A DNA stretch of 64,000 nt from contig NZ_JAATVY010000011.1 of assembly GCF_011947195.1 (NCBI RefSeq), positions 1-64,000 of the forward strand. Direction: 5' to 3'. The notes under the pieces are model-generated. The model was not told where the DNA came from. It saw nothing but the letters and a program-made list of their open reading frames with translations, and did not search any database. Position 1 is the stretch's first letter; each line of letters starts with the position of its first letter. The position numbers and the translations under genes are program-made. This DNA is from Planosporangium thailandense (GTDB lineage Bacteria > Actinomycetota > Actinomycetes > Mycobacteriales > Micromonosporaceae). Shown here piece by piece: positions 44,446-53,734 of this stretch.

Positions 44446-45639
44446 TCACCGTGCGGCTTCACGGACCATGCGGTTGGCGTCGGTGCGCGTGATCGCCGTT
44501 GCTTGGAGGAGTTCACCGGCGATGGTGCGCACGACGGCGACGACCGCGGTGCCGGACAGCCCGAGCCCCGCCCGGCATGCGTCGCCGGCCTGGCAGACGG
44601 CGGTCAGGGTTCGGTGGCGCGCCCGGTGCGGCTCTCGGCCGGCGATGAAGTCTTCGTCCAGCTCGCGGAGCGCCAGGCCGAGGTTGTGTACCGCTTCGGG
44701 TAGCAGGGGCGGAAGTTTCTCGCCGTCGACGATGAGGGAGATCGACCTGCGGGTGAGACCGCGGCTGGCCAGCACCGCCCGGTCGAGATGCTCCGCGCCC
44801 TCGCTGTACTGCTGAAGCGAGTCGCGCCAGTGACGCCGTTGCGGGGAGAACCGCACCACCTCCTGGGCGCCCTGCACGGCGTCGGAGAGCCGCGCCAGCT
44901 CATCACCCATGTCCCGCAGCTCCTGCAGCGCCTTCTCGGCCCCGGAGGCGTCGTGGTCTGCCAGCGCTCGTCCCGTCGCGGTCAGCTGCGCCGCCAGCTG
45001 TTTCAAGGCGGGAGCGGCGGCCTTGTGCACGATCCGTAGCGGGTTCAGCGGGAAAAGTACGATCACCACCAGCAGCCCGATCATGCCGCCGGTCACGGCA
45101 TTGGCCAGCTGGGTCGCGGCCACCCCGGACGCGGTCGTCGGCGCTACCGCGGAGACCAGCACCGCCGTTCCGCCGGCCTGTGTGACGAGACCGCCGTGGC
45201 CGGTCAGCGCGATGGCGAGCAGGATCGTGGCGGTGACGATGAGACCGGTCTGCGCCGCTCCGTGTCCGACGAGCGCGAGGAACGCGTTCGCGATCGCGAT
45301 GCCGAGCCCCACGCCGGCGATGAGTTCGACGACCCGGCGGAGCCGCTGGCCCACCGCGCCGGCCACGGTACCGACGGCGGCGATCGGCGCGAAGACCGGA
45401 TTGTGGGTACTGATCCCGATCCTGCCCGCCACGATCCAGGCCAGGCCGGCCGCGATTCCCGCTTGAACGGCCAGCACCGAGTACATGGCCAGCTGTCGCC
45501 TTCGGTCCCGTTCGGTGGTCCGGGTCCGGTGCCGCCAGCTGTCGAGCACCTTCTCGACCCGCGTGGCGTACGGGCCGCCGGGGACTCTCGCCGCGGACTC
45601 CCGCCGCAATCGTTTCAGCTTGCCCATGGCAGATGGCAT
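44446..45639 (-). CDS. FUSC-family membrane protein (second copy)
   Basis: A 397-residue protein with helices AMYSVLAVQAGIAAGLAWIVAG and NPVFAPIAAVGTVAGAVGQRLRRVVELIAGVGLGIAIANAFLAL, then a helical cytoplasmic part. It shares its plan, including an xPxFAPIAAV block followed by a GxRxxR-type loop, with the protein at 37811. The start may be 45639 or the ATG at 45627; neither has a well-spaced Shine-Dalgarno. It lies 72 bp upstream of larE on the same strand. Substrate unknown. Confidence 0.7.
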   Translation of the reverse strand: MPSAMGKLKRLRRESAARVPGGPYATRVEKVLDSWRHRTRTTERDRRRQLAMYSVLAVQAGIAAGLAWIVAGRIGISTHNPVFAPIAAVGTVAGAVGQRLRRVVELIAGVGLGIAIANAFLALVGHGAAQTGLIVTATILLAIALTGHGGLVTQAGGTAVLVSAVAPTTASGVAATQLANAVTGGMIGLLVVIVLFPLNPLRIVHKAAAPALKQLAAQLTATGRALADHDASGAEKALQELRDMGDELARLSDAVQGAQEVVRFSPQRRHWRDSLQQYSEGAEHLDRAVLASRGLTRRSISLIVDGEKLPPLLPEAVHNLGLALRELDEDFIAGREPHRARHRTLTAVCQAGDACRAGLGLSGTAVVAVVRTIAGELLQATAITRTDANRMVREAAR

Positions 45640-45750
45640 CCCCCCGGCCGCGGCCGGCAAATCCGACCACTCCGCCGAATACGAGTGCGATGCGCAACCG
45701 CGCCCGGTGCGTCCCGGTGTCCGCGGTACGACAGCGGGTATCGGGCCGGC

Positions 45751-46722
45751 ATGAAACTCGGATACACCCTGTCCTGCGAGGAGTACGGGCCCGCCGAGCT
45801 GATCGAGCAGGCCAAGGCCGCCGAGCGGGCCGGCTTCGAGGCGCTGTGGATCTCCGACCACTTCCACCCCTGGTCCGATGCGCAGGGGCAGAGCCCGATG
45901 GTCTGGCCGATGATCGGTGCGCTCAGCCAGGTCTGCGCGCTGCCGATCACCACCGCGGTGACCTGCCCGATCATGCGGATCCACCCGGTGATCATCGCTC
46001 AGGCGGCGGCGACCAGCGCGGTGCTGACCGGCGGGAAGTTCGTCCTCGGCGTGGGTACCGGCGAGGCGCTCAACGAGCACATCCTCGGCGACCACTGGCC
46101 GTCGACCGATGTGCGCCTGGCCATGCTCGACGAGGCCGTCGACCTCATCCGTCGACTGTGGACCGGCGAGTTCGTCAACCACCACGGCGAGTACTACGTC
46201 GTCGAGCAGGCCAGGATCTACACGCTGCCGGACCAGCCGCCCAAGATCTACGTGTCCGGGTTCGGGCCCAAGTCGGTCGACGTGGCCGCGCGGATCGGTG
46301 ACGGGTACGTCTCCACCAAGCTCGAACCGCAACTGGTGCAACGGTTCCGCGACCACGGCGGTGGCGCGAAGCCCGCGCAGGGCGGCTTCAAGGCGTGCTA
46401 CGCGTCCTCCCGGGAGGACGCGCTGCGGATCGCCTTCGACAAGTGGCGCAAGCAGGGGCTGCCGGGCGAGCTGTCGCAGGTGCTGCCGTCGCCGCGACAC
46501 TTCGAGCAGGGGAGCACGCTCGTCGAGCCGGACATGGTCGCCGATCAGTTCGCGCTCGGCCCGGATCCGGCCGCGCACGTGGCGAAGATCGAACAGTTCG
46601 CCGACGCCGGCTACGACGAGGTGTACGTCGCGAGCATCGGCCCGCACCACCGCGAGCTGTGCGAGCTGTACGCCCGGGAGGTTGTGCCGCGGGTACGCCG
46701 CCGGGAGCCGGTCCGCGCCTGA
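45751..46722 (+). CDS. F420-dependent LLM-class oxidoreductase (FGD-like)
   Basis: A 323-residue luciferase-like (TIM-barrel) F420 enzyme. WISDHFHPW (about residues 33-41) and GVGTGEALNEHILG (about 100-113) match signatures of the FGD-like subgroup; the first is also found in mycobacterial F420-dependent glucose-6-phosphate dehydrogenase. Most relatives outside mycobacteria have no proven substrate, so the call is FGD-like only. The presence of a separate zwf nearby is compatible with either glucose-6-phosphate or another sugar/alcohol. Convergent with uidB. Confidence 0.85.
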   Translation: MKLGYTLSCEEYGPAELIEQAKAAERAGFEALWISDHFHPWSDAQGQSPMVWPMIGALSQVCALPITTAVTCPIMRIHPVIIAQAAATSAVLTGGKFVLGVGTGEALNEHILGDHWPSTDVRLAMLDEAVDLIRRLWTGEFVNHHGEYYVVEQARIYTLPDQPPKIYVSGFGPKSVDVAARIGDGYVSTKLEPQLVQRFRDHGGGAKPAQGGFKACYASSREDALRIAFDKWRKQGLPGELSQVLPSPRHFEQGSTLVEPDMVADQFALGPDPAAHVAKIEQFADAGYDEVYVASIGPHHRELCELYAREVVPRVRRREPVRA

Positions 46723-46736
46723 CAACGCGCGGCACC

Positions 46737-46750
46737 CGGGCGGCCGCCCG
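46737..46750. terminator. Palindrome between convergent FGD-like and uidB genes
   Basis: CGGGCGGCCGCCCG, a perfect 14-bp GC palindrome in the 36-bp gap, likely a bidirectional terminator. Confidence 0.4.
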
Positions 46751-46758
46751 TACGGGTC

Positions 46759-48155
46759 TCATCTCGGGCGCTGGGTGACCGGCTTCGCCGGCGTCGCGGC
46801 ACCGCCCGGAGCCGGCGGCACCTCGGCGGCGCGGCGCTGCGCCAGCTCGGTGACCATCCCGCGCAGCACCTTCTCGGTGATCGGGTAGGCGAGGATGATG
46901 AGGATCGCCAAGGCGACGAAGGCGGCGGTGAGCGCCCCGGCACCGAGCCTGATCGTGGTGATCGCGCCTCTGGGCTGGACCCTGGCTCCGGCGATGTAGC
47001 CGCCGAGCCCGAGGGCGTACGCCGCAGCGGCTCCGCCGACGCCCTGCCCGACCTTGCGGGTGAAGGAGAGCACCGAGTAGATCGTGCCCTCGGCGCGGAC
47101 GCCGGTCCGCCACTCGCCGTAGTCCACGGTGTCGGCTTCCATCGCCCAGATGATGGTGTTGATGGTGCCCAGGCCGAGGCCGAGCACGGCGAAGCACACG
47201 ATGCCGATCACCGGGACCGACCCCGGCGCAACGGCGAGAGCGACCCCGCCCACGACGGTTACGACGCCGCCCAGGATGTAGACGGTCTTCTTGCCGACCG
47301 ACTCCACGGCCTTCGGAGCGAGGGCCGCCGCCGCGATCATGCCGACCGTCTGCGCCACGGTCAGGACGACGTAGTAGCCGCCGCTGCCGAGCACGTCGCG
47401 GGCGTAGTACACGGCGAGCGTCTGCAGCGTGAACATCCCGCCGAGAAACAGCAGGCCCGACAGCGACAGCAGGATCAGCGGCCGGTTGTGCCCGAGCATG
47501 GCGAGGCTCTCGCGCAGACCGACCTTCTCCTCCTCGCGCTGCACCTGCTCGAGCGAGGTGAAGAAGCACCACAGGTACAGCCCGAACCCGACGACGAGGA
47601 AGATCGCCATGAGGATCGTCAGGGATCGTTGCAGGTTGTTCGAGGTCTGGATCAGCGGCGCGACGATCGCCGCCAGCGCCAGGATCGTCAGGTTCGAGCT
47701 GACGACCCGGGAACTGGACAGCCGGCTGCGCTCGTCCGGGTCCTGCGTCATCGCCGCGGCGAGCGACCCGTAGGGAATGTTGACGAAGCTGTAGGACAGC
47801 CCCCAGAGCGTGTAAGTGACGTAGGCGTAGACGAGCTTGCCGGTCGTGCTGAGCCCGCCGGGCACCGAGAACAGGGCCACGCCGAGAAACAGCAACGGTA
47901 GCGAGCCGAACAGCAGGTAGGGGCGGAACTTGCCCCACCGGGTCGAGGTCTTGTCGACCTCCGGCCGGCGAGCAGGTCGGTGACGCCGTCCCAGACCCGG
48001 ACCAGCAGGAACAGGGTGCCGACGGCAGCGGCGGAGATGCCGGCGACGTCGGTGTAGTAGAACAGCAGGAACATCGACGCCATCGAGAAGACGAGGTTGT
48101 TCGCGGCGTCACCGGCGCCGTAGCCGAGGTACTGATTCAGGCCGAGCTTCTTCAT
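46759..48155 (-). pseudogene. GPH-family glucuronide symporter (UidB-like), frameshifted
   Basis: Two halves in different frames. From ATG 48155 the frame encodes MKKLGLNQYLGYGAGDAANN through RVWDGVTDLLAGR. The rest (DKTSTRWGKFRPYLLFGSLP onward, ending near 46759) is in another frame. The two join at about 47961-47964, where one base appears missing in a GC-rich run (a single added G restores RVWDGVTDLLAGREVDKTSTRW, the family's motif order). Twelve-helix GPH sodium/proton:glucuronide symporter by sequence and by position behind uidA. Either a genuine recent pseudogene or a one-base sequencing/assembly error. If intact, it is the glucuronide importer of the operon. Confidence 0.85.
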
Positions 48156-48188
48156 TCCGGCTCCCGCGCGATTTCCGGCTCCCGCGCG
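48155..48188 (-). repeat. 16-bp direct repeat duplicating the uidB ribosome-binding site
   Basis: TTCCGGCTCCCGCGCG occurs at 48155-48170 and again at 48173-48188. On the mRNA each copy contains GGGAG, and the proximal copy is spaced as the uidB Shine-Dalgarno. A recent tandem duplication in the uidA-uidB gap. Confidence 0.75.
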
Positions 48189-48202
48189 CGACGGGCGGAT
48201 CG

Positions 48203-49993
48203 TCAGGGCGACCCGCGCCACCGCCGACGCAGCAGATGGGCGGCGGCCTTGGGGTGGCGGTCGCGGGTGAAGACGCCCTTCCGGTTGCCGCCGACGCGCA
48301 TGATCGTGACCGAGGTGGCGAAGTCGGCGAAGTTCCAGACGTGCTCGCCGACCACCGCGTCGACGCGGTCGAACACCCGGTGGTACATCGCGAGCAGTTC
48401 GACCTGGTACTCCTCGGTCCACGGCACCGCGACGACGCTGTGCAGGCCGGCCACCGTGTCGGCGCCGTACTCGGTCATGATGATCGGCTTGCCGTACCTG
48501 TCCGCCCAGGTGCTGAGCTCGACCTCCAGGTCGCGCTCGGCGGCGGGCAGGTCGCCGGTGTCGGTGTACCAGCCGTAGTAGCGGTTGAGCATGAGCACGT
48601 CGAACAGGTCGGAGAGCACGTCCCGGTCGGGGGTGGCGACCAGGACGTTGGCGAACGCCACCGGCCGGGTCGGATCCAACCGCCGGGCCTCGGCAACCAG
48701 CGGTTCGAAGTAGGCGCGGGACGCGGGAGTCCACGACTCGGGCTCGTTGGCGATGCTCCAGATCACGACACTGGGGTGGTTCTTGTCGCGGGCGACGAGC
48801 TCGCGGATCGCCTGCCGGTGCACCTCCCGCGTGGCGTCGTTGACCGTGTCCGGCGAGAACGTCGTGAACGACGTCTTGGCGAGGGTGGCGCCGAGTTGGG
48901 CGTTGAGCCCGACGGCGGCAGTCTCGTCGATGACGACGAGGCCGTGCCGGTCGGCGTAGTCGAGGACCTCCTCGGCGTACGGGTAGTGGGAGGTGCGGAA
49001 CGAGTTGGCGCCGATCCAGTCCAGCAGGGCGAAGTCGTGGACCAGGAACACGTCGTCGTGGCCCTTGCCGCGTACCGGGGTGTCCTCGTGCTTGCCGAAA
49101 CCCCGGAAGTAGAACGGCTCGCCGTTGATGAGGAACCGGGTGCCGGACACGTCGACGGTGCGGATGCCGACCGGCAGCGGGTACACGTCGACCGGCCCCT
49201 CGCCGTCGCGCCACAGCTCCACGGTGAAGGTGTAGAGGTAGCCCTCACCCGGCCGCCACGGGTGCACGTCGGCGACGGTCAGCTCACCCGCGGCTCCGGT
49301 GGCCCGCGCGACCTCGGTACCCGTGGCGTCGGCGAGCCCGACGCGCACCTCGGTCCCGTCGGCGCCCGCCGTCTCGACCTCGTAGCCGACGGTGCCTGCG
49401 GTACCGGACAGGCCGGTGACGACGGTGACATCTCGCACGTACGCGGTCGGGGTCGTGTACAGCCACACCGTCCGGTGGATACCGGCGTAGTTGAAGAAGT
49501 CGTGGAAGTACCACTGGCGCGGGCCCTCGGGAGTCTGATCGACGTAGCCCGGTGGGATCGACTGCCAGGTCAGCACGTTGTTGACGACGGCGGTGACCCG
49601 GTTGTCCGCGCCGAACTCCACGACGTCGGTCACGTCGGCCTCGAACGGGGTGTAGCCGCCCTCGTGCTCGACGACCTGCGTGTCGTTGACCCACACCACG
49701 GCCCGGTGGGTCGCCGATCCGAAGCGCAGCACGATCCGCTGGCCGGCCCACCGGTCCGGCACCCGCACCAGGGTCTGGTACCACACGTCGCCGACGTGGT
49801 CGTGAACGCGGGCATCGGCGAACAGGTCGTTGTAGCTCGCCGGCACGGGCGCTTCCCGGGCGCCGGGCAGTGGGCCGCGCCACCAGCCCTCGCCCCGGCC
49901 GACACCGTCGGCGTCGAGGGCGAATCGCCACAGCCCGTCGAGCGACCGGCGTTCCCGGGTGGGCGTCTCGCGGGGTTCGAGCATGTCGGTCAC
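48203..49993 (-). CDS. uidA: Beta-glucuronidase (GH2)
   Basis: A 596-residue glycoside hydrolase family 2 enzyme releasing D-glucuronate from beta-glucuronides. The acid/base is Glu417 in ANEP and the nucleophile Glu508 in TEYGAD; their spacing (91) equals that of E. coli GUS (413/504). The NRKGVFTRDRHPK motif near the C-terminus contains the N-x-K pair that reads the carboxylate in true glucuronidases, which excludes plain galactosidase. No signal peptide, so it acts on imported substrate. Overlaps the preceding kinase gene by 4 bases and feeds uxaC. Confidence 0.95.
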   Translation of the reverse strand: MTDMLEPRETPTRERRSLDGLWRFALDADGVGRGEGWWRGPLPGAREAPVPASYNDLFADARVHDHVGDVWYQTLVRVPDRWAGQRIVLRFGSATHRAVVWVNDTQVVEHEGGYTPFEADVTDVVEFGADNRVTAVVNNVLTWQSIPPGYVDQTPEGPRQWYFHDFFNYAGIHRTVWLYTTPTAYVRDVTVVTGLSGTAGTVGYEVETAGADGTEVRVGLADATGTEVARATGAAGELTVADVHPWRPGEGYLYTFTVELWRDGEGPVDVYPLPVGIRTVDVSGTRFLINGEPFYFRGFGKHEDTPVRGKGHDDVFLVHDFALLDWIGANSFRTSHYPYAEEVLDYADRHGLVVIDETAAVGLNAQLGATLAKTSFTTFSPDTVNDATREVHRQAIRELVARDKNHPSVVIWSIANEPESWTPASRAYFEPLVAEARRLDPTRPVAFANVLVATPDRDVLSDLFDVLMLNRYYGWYTDTGDLPAAERDLEVELSTWADRYGKPIIMTEYGADTVAGLHSVVAVPWTEEYQVELLAMYHRVFDRVDAVVGEHVWNFADFATSVTIMRVGGNRKGVFTRDRHPKAAAHLLRRRWRGSP

Positions 49994-50730
49994 CTCGTCA
50001 CGGGAGTGCTCGCCGCCCTCCGGGCCCGGCTGGCGGCCACGATGACGTCGACGCAGGCGTCGATGCTGAAAGCGGTGGACTCGATCATCAGGTGGTAGAG
50101 GCTCGGGTCCTCACCGTCGACGCCGTAGGCGTCGCGGACGTACCCGATCCGGGCCCGGTCGTTGAGCCGGATGCGCCGTTCGGCGGTGCGCCGGTCGACC
50201 CCCTCGACCTCCATCGTGCGCGCCACCCGGGCCGCGAACGGCCCGCCCAGGTGCACGTGCAGCGCGCCGGGCACGTCCCTGAGCACCACCGCGCCGCCGC
50301 GCCCGAGCACCACCCCACCGGTCCGGCGACTCTGGGCGAGGAACCGCGCGATCTCGGCCCGGATCCGACGCTCCTGTTCGTCAAGGTGCCTCGACGAGCC
50401 CGGGCCGTACGTCACCACGGGCACCCTCGCCAGCCACGCGAACAGTCGATCGGCGCGGCTGTGCGGCTGCTCGTCGACCGCGCCGATCGCCTCCGCCGGG
50501 ACGCCCATCCGTTCGGCGACCGCGGCCGGGATGGCGCGGTCCAGGTACGGCACTCCGAGTCGGTCGGCGACCCGCGGGGCGATCGTCGTCCCTCCGCTGC
50601 CGTAGCGCGAGGCCACGGTGACCACGGGCGGCAGCGCGGGCGGGGCCGGGGTAGGGGGACGGCCAGCGCCGGGGGCTCCGGCCGGGTTCGGGCCGTGCGG
50701 TGGCACGGCGACCGGATCAGGTGTGTTCAT
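49990..50730 (-). CDS. Cytidylate kinase-like protein within the hexuronide operon
   Basis: A 246-residue protein of the cytidylate-kinase-like family (PF13189 type). The P-loop region reads VASRYGSGGTTIAPRVADRLG, with glycines and serine but no Walker A lysine at the usual place, as in that family. A Pro-rich 35-residue N-terminus precedes it. It overlaps both gntK and uidA by 4 bases, so it is truly part of the operon, yet no hexuronate step needs it. Possibly a small-molecule kinase or a regulatory/tetracycline-type helper; unknown. Confidence 0.8.
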   Translation of the reverse strand: MNTPDPVAVPPHGPNPAGAPGAGRPPTPAPPALPPVVTVASRYGSGGTTIAPRVADRLGVPYLDRAIPAAVAERMGVPAEAIGAVDEQPHSRADRLFAWLARVPVVTYGPGSSRHLDEQERRIRAEIARFLAQSRRTGGVVLGRGGAVVLRDVPGALHVHLGGPFAARVARTMEVEGVDRRTAERRIRLNDRARIGYVRDAYGVDGEDPSLYHLMIESTAFSIDACVDVIVAASRARRAASTPVTR

Positions 50731-52349
50731 CCGCCACCTCCGGGCGGTGTGCCGGGGACCGTCCGCGGCGCCGGCGCCGGCGCCGAGCGGGTGGCGGCTG
50801 CCGCCGCGGGCGTGGTCGGGGCCAGTGCCCCGGCGGCGGACTCCAGCCCGCGTACGAGCCCGGGCAGCGAGGCGCGCAGCCGCGCGTAGGTGGCCACCAG
50901 GTCGGGGGGAGCCTCGACCGGGGACTCCGGCGCCGCGTCGGGCGGGGAGAGCCGGGCCGCGGCCGTACCGAGGCGGGTCGCGTGGCCGAGCGCGACCAGC
51001 CCCAACGCGGCCGCGCCGAGCGCGGTACCCTCCGCCTCGCCGACCACGGTGAGCGGCCGGGCGAGCACCGCGGCCATCGTCTCGCGCCACAGCGCCGCGC
51101 GGAAGGTGCCGCCGGTGGCCCGTACCGCGGTCACCGGCCAGAGCCGGTCGAGCTGATCGACGACGGCCCGCAGTTGCAGGCAGACCCCCTCGACGGCGGC
51201 GCGGATCAGGTGCGCGCGGGTGTGCTGGGCGCGTAGGCCGAGGATCGCGCCGGGCAGGTCCGGATCCCACAAGGGCGCGCGTTCGGCCACCAGGTAGGGC
51301 AGCACCACCAGGCCGTCGCTACCGGCGGGCGCGGTCGCGGCGAGGTCGAGCACCTCCTCGTCGTGGTGCTGCTCGGGCGGTCCGGTGAGCAGGTCCGGCG
51401 TCAGCGCCCGGCCGGCCCAGCGGACGACGAGCCCGCCGTTGCTGATCGCGCCACCGACCACCCACGCCGAATCGGTCAGCGCGTAGCAGAACAGCGTCCC
51501 CCGGTCGTCGACCTTCGGCTCCGGGATGACCATGCGCACCGCCCCGCTGGTGCCCAGCGACAGGCCCGCCACGCCGGGCGAGACCGCGCCGGTGCCGAGG
51601 TTGCCGAGCGGGCCGTCGGCGGCGCCGGCGACCACCGGTGTGCCGGCGGGCAGGCCGATCCGGGAGGCCGCCGTCGCCGCGAGTGTGAGCGTGGCGGTGG
51701 TGGGCAGGATCGATGGGAGCTGCTCGGCCGAGATCCCGGCGAGCTCGACCGCCGCCGGGCTCCAGGTACGCGTCGCCAGGTCGAGCATCCCGGTTCCGCC
51801 GGCCGATGACAGGTCGGTGGCGAGCGTGCCGGTCAGCCGCCAGAGCAGGTAGTCCTTGAGCCCGAACCACCAGCGGGCGGCCGCGCAGGTCCGCCGGTCG
51901 TGGCGGGCGAACCACATGAGCTTCGTCAGCGGTGTCATCGGGTGTACCGGGATGCCGGTGTGCCGGTGCAGCTCGGCGGCCTGACCATCGGTACGCAGCG
52001 CCCTCGCCTCGCCGTCGGCGCGCGAGTCCGCCCAGATCACGAGCCTGGTGACCGGGCGCATGACGGCGTCGAGGCCGATGAGCCCGTGCATCGCCGCGCT
52101 GACCGAGATGCCGAGCACCTCGGCGTCGCCGACGCCGGCGACGCACTCCGCGAGCGCTGCCGCCGCGCACTCCGCGATCCGCTCGGGGTCCTGCTCGTAC
52201 CAGCCGGGGACCGGCTCCACCACGGGGTACTCGCGCAGGGCCAGTCGGCGCCAGTCCGAGTCGAGCCCGAAGGCCACCGCCTTCGCGGCCGTCGTGCCGA
52301 CGTCGAGTCCGATCATCACCCGCGGAGGTGAGCGCTGCGGCGAGGTCAT
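50727..52349 (-). CDS. gntK: Gluconokinase (FGGY family)
   Basis: A 540-residue sugar kinase. The N-terminal phosphate loop is IGLDVGTTAAKAVAF and the catalytic Asp lies in GAADGPLGNLG. The block HTGIPVHPMTPLTKLMWF matches Bacillus gluconokinase GntK (TGTPIHPMSPLSK) rather than xylulokinase or glycerol kinase. It should phosphorylate D-gluconate to 6-phosphogluconate. In a classical hexuronate pathway the kinase would be KdgK, so its presence here points to gluconate as the operon's intermediate. A C-terminal Ala/Pro-rich tail of about 40 residues is extra. Overlaps uxuB and the next kinase. Confidence 0.87.
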   Translation of the reverse strand: MTSPQRSPPRVMIGLDVGTTAAKAVAFGLDSDWRRLALREYPVVEPVPGWYEQDPERIAECAAAALAECVAGVGDAEVLGISVSAAMHGLIGLDAVMRPVTRLVIWADSRADGEARALRTDGQAAELHRHTGIPVHPMTPLTKLMWFARHDRRTCAAARWWFGLKDYLLWRLTGTLATDLSSAGGTGMLDLATRTWSPAAVELAGISAEQLPSILPTTATLTLAATAASRIGLPAGTPVVAGAADGPLGNLGTGAVSPGVAGLSLGTSGAVRMVIPEPKVDDRGTLFCYALTDSAWVVGGAISNGGLVVRWAGRALTPDLLTGPPEQHHDEEVLDLAATAPAGSDGLVVLPYLVAERAPLWDPDLPGAILGLRAQHTRAHLIRAAVEGVCLQLRAVVDQLDRLWPVTAVRATGGTFRAALWRETMAAVLARPLTVVGEAEGTALGAAALGLVALGHATRLGTAAARLSPPDAAPESPVEAPPDLVATYARLRASLPGLVRGLESAAGALAPTTPAAAAATRSAPAPAPRTVPGTPPGGGG

Positions 52350-53734
52350 CGCACCCCTTGGCGCTGGAACCGGTCCACGTCGGCGAGGACCGCCGCCACC
52401 AGCGCGTCATCGTCGCCGAGCGCGCGGTCGAGGCTGGCCAGGACGCGGGGCACGGCGTCCCGCAGCGGACCGGACGCGCGGGGCACCACCTCATCGGCGC
52501 GTGCGTCGTGCACCGGCGCGCCCTGCCCGCGCAGGTGACACACCCACGCGGCCAACACGAGCACCGCGCCCCGGGGCATGCGCCCGGCCGACCGCTGTGC
52601 GCGCAGCACCGGCAGGATGCGTTCGGCCAGCTTCTGCGAGCCGTCCGCGGCGATCTGCTCGAGGCGGTGGTGCATCCGCGGGTTGGCGAAGCGCTCCACC
52701 AGCGCGTCGCAGTAGGCCTGAATGTCGGCGGCGGGCTGGTCCAGGTGCGGCGACGCGTCGGACCACCACTGCCGCACCCAGCGCCGGCAGGTGTCGTCGC
52801 CGATCGCCTCCGCGACGGTGGTGTGCCCCCGGATCGAGCCGGCGTACGCCAGCAGCGAGTGGGCGCCGTTGAGCAGCCAGAGCTTGCGGTGCTCGTACGG
52901 GGTGATGTCGGCGGTGAAGGTGGCGCCGGCCTCCTCCCAGCGGGGCCGCCCACCGGGGAAGGAGCCGCTGAGCACCCACTCGGAGAACGGCTCGGTGGCG
53001 ACCGGGGCGCGGTCGTCGCGGCCGGTGGCCTCCGCCACGACGCGCAGGTCGTGCGGGTCGGCGCGCGGGGTGATCCGGTCGACCTCCGTGGTGACGGTCG
53101 AGACGTGGTCGGACATCCAGTCGATGAGCCCGGGGTCGACCAGCTCGGCCACGTCGCGTACGACCCGGGCGGCGATCTGGCCGTTGCCGGCCAGGTTGTC
53201 GCACGGTACGAGGGTGAGCGGCCCGGCGTCGGCCCGGCGCCGGGCGGCGATCCCGGCGAGCAGGCGCGCCGGCGCGGTCTGCACCGACGCCGTCAGGTCG
53301 CGGCGCAGCGCCGCCACGTCGTCGCGGACCTCCGGGCGGTCGCGGTCGAGCCCGCCGTCGGGGCCGCGGAAGTACCCGGCCTCGGTGACGGTCACGGTGA
53401 CGGCGACGACCTCGGGGGAGCCGAGCAGGCGCAGCCAGGAGTCGTGGTCGACGCCCGGGCACGCCCGCGACAGGCTGCCGATCACCTCGAACCGGTCGCC
53501 GTCGGCGGCCCGCGTCACCAGCGTGTACAGGCCGTCCTGTGGGTCGAGCAGCTCCGGCAGGCGGCGGCTGCGGCCGGTGAACGCCGCGATGCCCCACTCC
53601 GGCGCGTCCGGGGCGTGCTCGGTGTACCAGGCCTGATGGGCCCGGAAGAAGTTGCCCAGCCCGAGGTGCACCAGCCGGACCGGCGCGGCTACCCGTCCCA
53701 CCCCGGCGCGCCGGGACAGCTCGTGGTCGTTCAT
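52346..53734 (-). CDS. uxuB: Mannitol dehydrogenase-family oxidoreductase, probable fructuronate reductase
   Basis: A 462-residue polyol-specific long-chain dehydrogenase. The N-terminal NAD site is RLVHLGLGNFFRAHQAWYT and the catalytic region contains KLWLLNGAHSLLAYAG, where K, N and H are the active-site set. The family includes mannitol dehydrogenase, UxuB and UxaB. Position directly behind uxaC and ahead of gntK makes fructuronate reductase (fructuronate to D-mannonate) the best call. 4-base overlaps with both neighbours. Confidence 0.87.
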   Translation of the reverse strand: MNDHELSRRAGVGRVAAPVRLVHLGLGNFFRAHQAWYTEHAPDAPEWGIAAFTGRSRRLPELLDPQDGLYTLVTRAADGDRFEVIGSLSRACPGVDHDSWLRLLGSPEVVAVTVTVTEAGYFRGPDGGLDRDRPEVRDDVAALRRDLTASVQTAPARLLAGIAARRRADAGPLTLVPCDNLAGNGQIAARVVRDVAELVDPGLIDWMSDHVSTVTTEVDRITPRADPHDLRVVAEATGRDDRAPVATEPFSEWVLSGSFPGGRPRWEEAGATFTADITPYEHRKLWLLNGAHSLLAYAGSIRGHTTVAEAIGDDTCRRWVRQWWSDASPHLDQPAADIQAYCDALVERFANPRMHHRLEQIAADGSQKLAERILPVLRAQRSAGRMPRGAVLVLAAWVCHLRGQGAPVHDARADEVVPRASGPLRDAVPRVLASLDRALGDDDALVAAVLADVDRFQRQGVR

